Origin: CAZMNY01 sp964567745
Lineage (GTDB): Bacteria > Planctomycetota > Planctomycetia > Pirellulales > Pirellulaceae
Assembly (NCBI GenBank): GCA_964567745.1
Contig: CAZMNY010000003.1
Coordinates: forward strand, 226,405 to 290,404
DNA length: 64,000 bases
Direction: 5' to 3'
In this document: piece after piece, positions 63,944 through 64,000 of the stretch
Layout: every line of letters begins with the position of its first letter
Numbering within the stretch: position 1 is the stretch's first letter
Notes under the pieces: model-generated
The model's input: only the letters and a program-made list of their open reading frames with translations
Databases searched by the model: none
What the model was told of the DNA's origin: nothing
Made by a program: the position numbers and the translations under genes

Positions 63944-64000
63944 TCCAACCGGAAAAATAGGCGCGGGGGATCTGATTGAGGTCGCCTGGGGGTCCTGCCG

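Noticed and set aside
1..64000. tRNA, rRNA, riboswitch or CRISPR array
   Set aside because: I looked for TTC-loop sequences, long conserved rRNA words and regularly spaced repeats. None was found apart from the 67-bp repeats, which have no unique spacers.

Overview
The window reads as a piece of a planctomycete chromosome, most likely Pirellulaceae-like. The evidence is a secreted dehydrogenase carrying HEAT repeats and a C-terminal haem c, a DUF1080 protein, a peroxidase with an N-terminal LEPR export signature and dockerin repeats, FHA/SpoIIE signalling proteins, an ECF sigma factor coupled to a (now broken) Ser/Thr kinase, and moderately high G+C with many short monocistronic units. No rRNA, tRNA, CRISPR array or intact transposase was seen. 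One assembly gap of ten Ns lies at 18139-18148.

Layout. 151-5014: a three-gene cassette of a coiled-coil protein, an 80-residue WXG100-like protein and a 1327-residue membrane FtsK/SpoIIIE-type ATPase with three modules; this is the best candidate for a little-described secretion-like system. 5414-11721: TauE-type permease, CorA-like membrane protein, two tandem purine nucleoside phosphorylases that differ at the base-recognition residue, a response regulator and an MscS channel. 12015-15897: a probable nitrosative-stress locus, hcp (short form), mono-haem cytochrome and an Rrf2 regulator as one operon, divergent from a protoglobin, with two perfect palindromes in the shared promoter. 15942-18159: two D-2-hydroxyacid dehydrogenases and a possible small or gap-interrupted membrane-protein gene. 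18267-26408: FHA-GAF-SpoIIE phosphatase, VWA protein, C-methyltransferase-type enzyme, FHA protein, VOC and ClbS/DfsB-like proteins.

26641-35438: PVC-type dehydrogenase, membrane proteins, PhoD phosphatase, beta-propeller hydrolase and a membrane-anchored trypsin-like protease. 35439-36001 is a repeat-rich intergenic stretch with a gene fragment. 36002-43902: gltB-gltD with two small downstream genes and a LysR regulator. 44096-50910: GYF/zinc-ribbon protein, two tandem secreted cyclophilins, rsmD, a cupin and a Ski2-like helicase. 51485-55027: DUF1080 protein and a nagA/enolase-superfamily pair. 55166-58478: secreted peroxidase, kinase remnant and sigma factor. 58880-62949: UTP-sugar uridylyltransferase, a small protein and a heptahaem cytochrome with TPRs. 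63084-end: a decayed MutS-family gene ending at a short repeat block.

Genome-decay and mobile-like marks recur: a kinase remnant with an in-frame TGA, a MutS-like gene with an amber codon and internal deletion, two unrelated ~110-bp palindrome-ended elements, and dispersed 16-bp palindromes. All functional calls come from reading the translated sequence; no database search was run.
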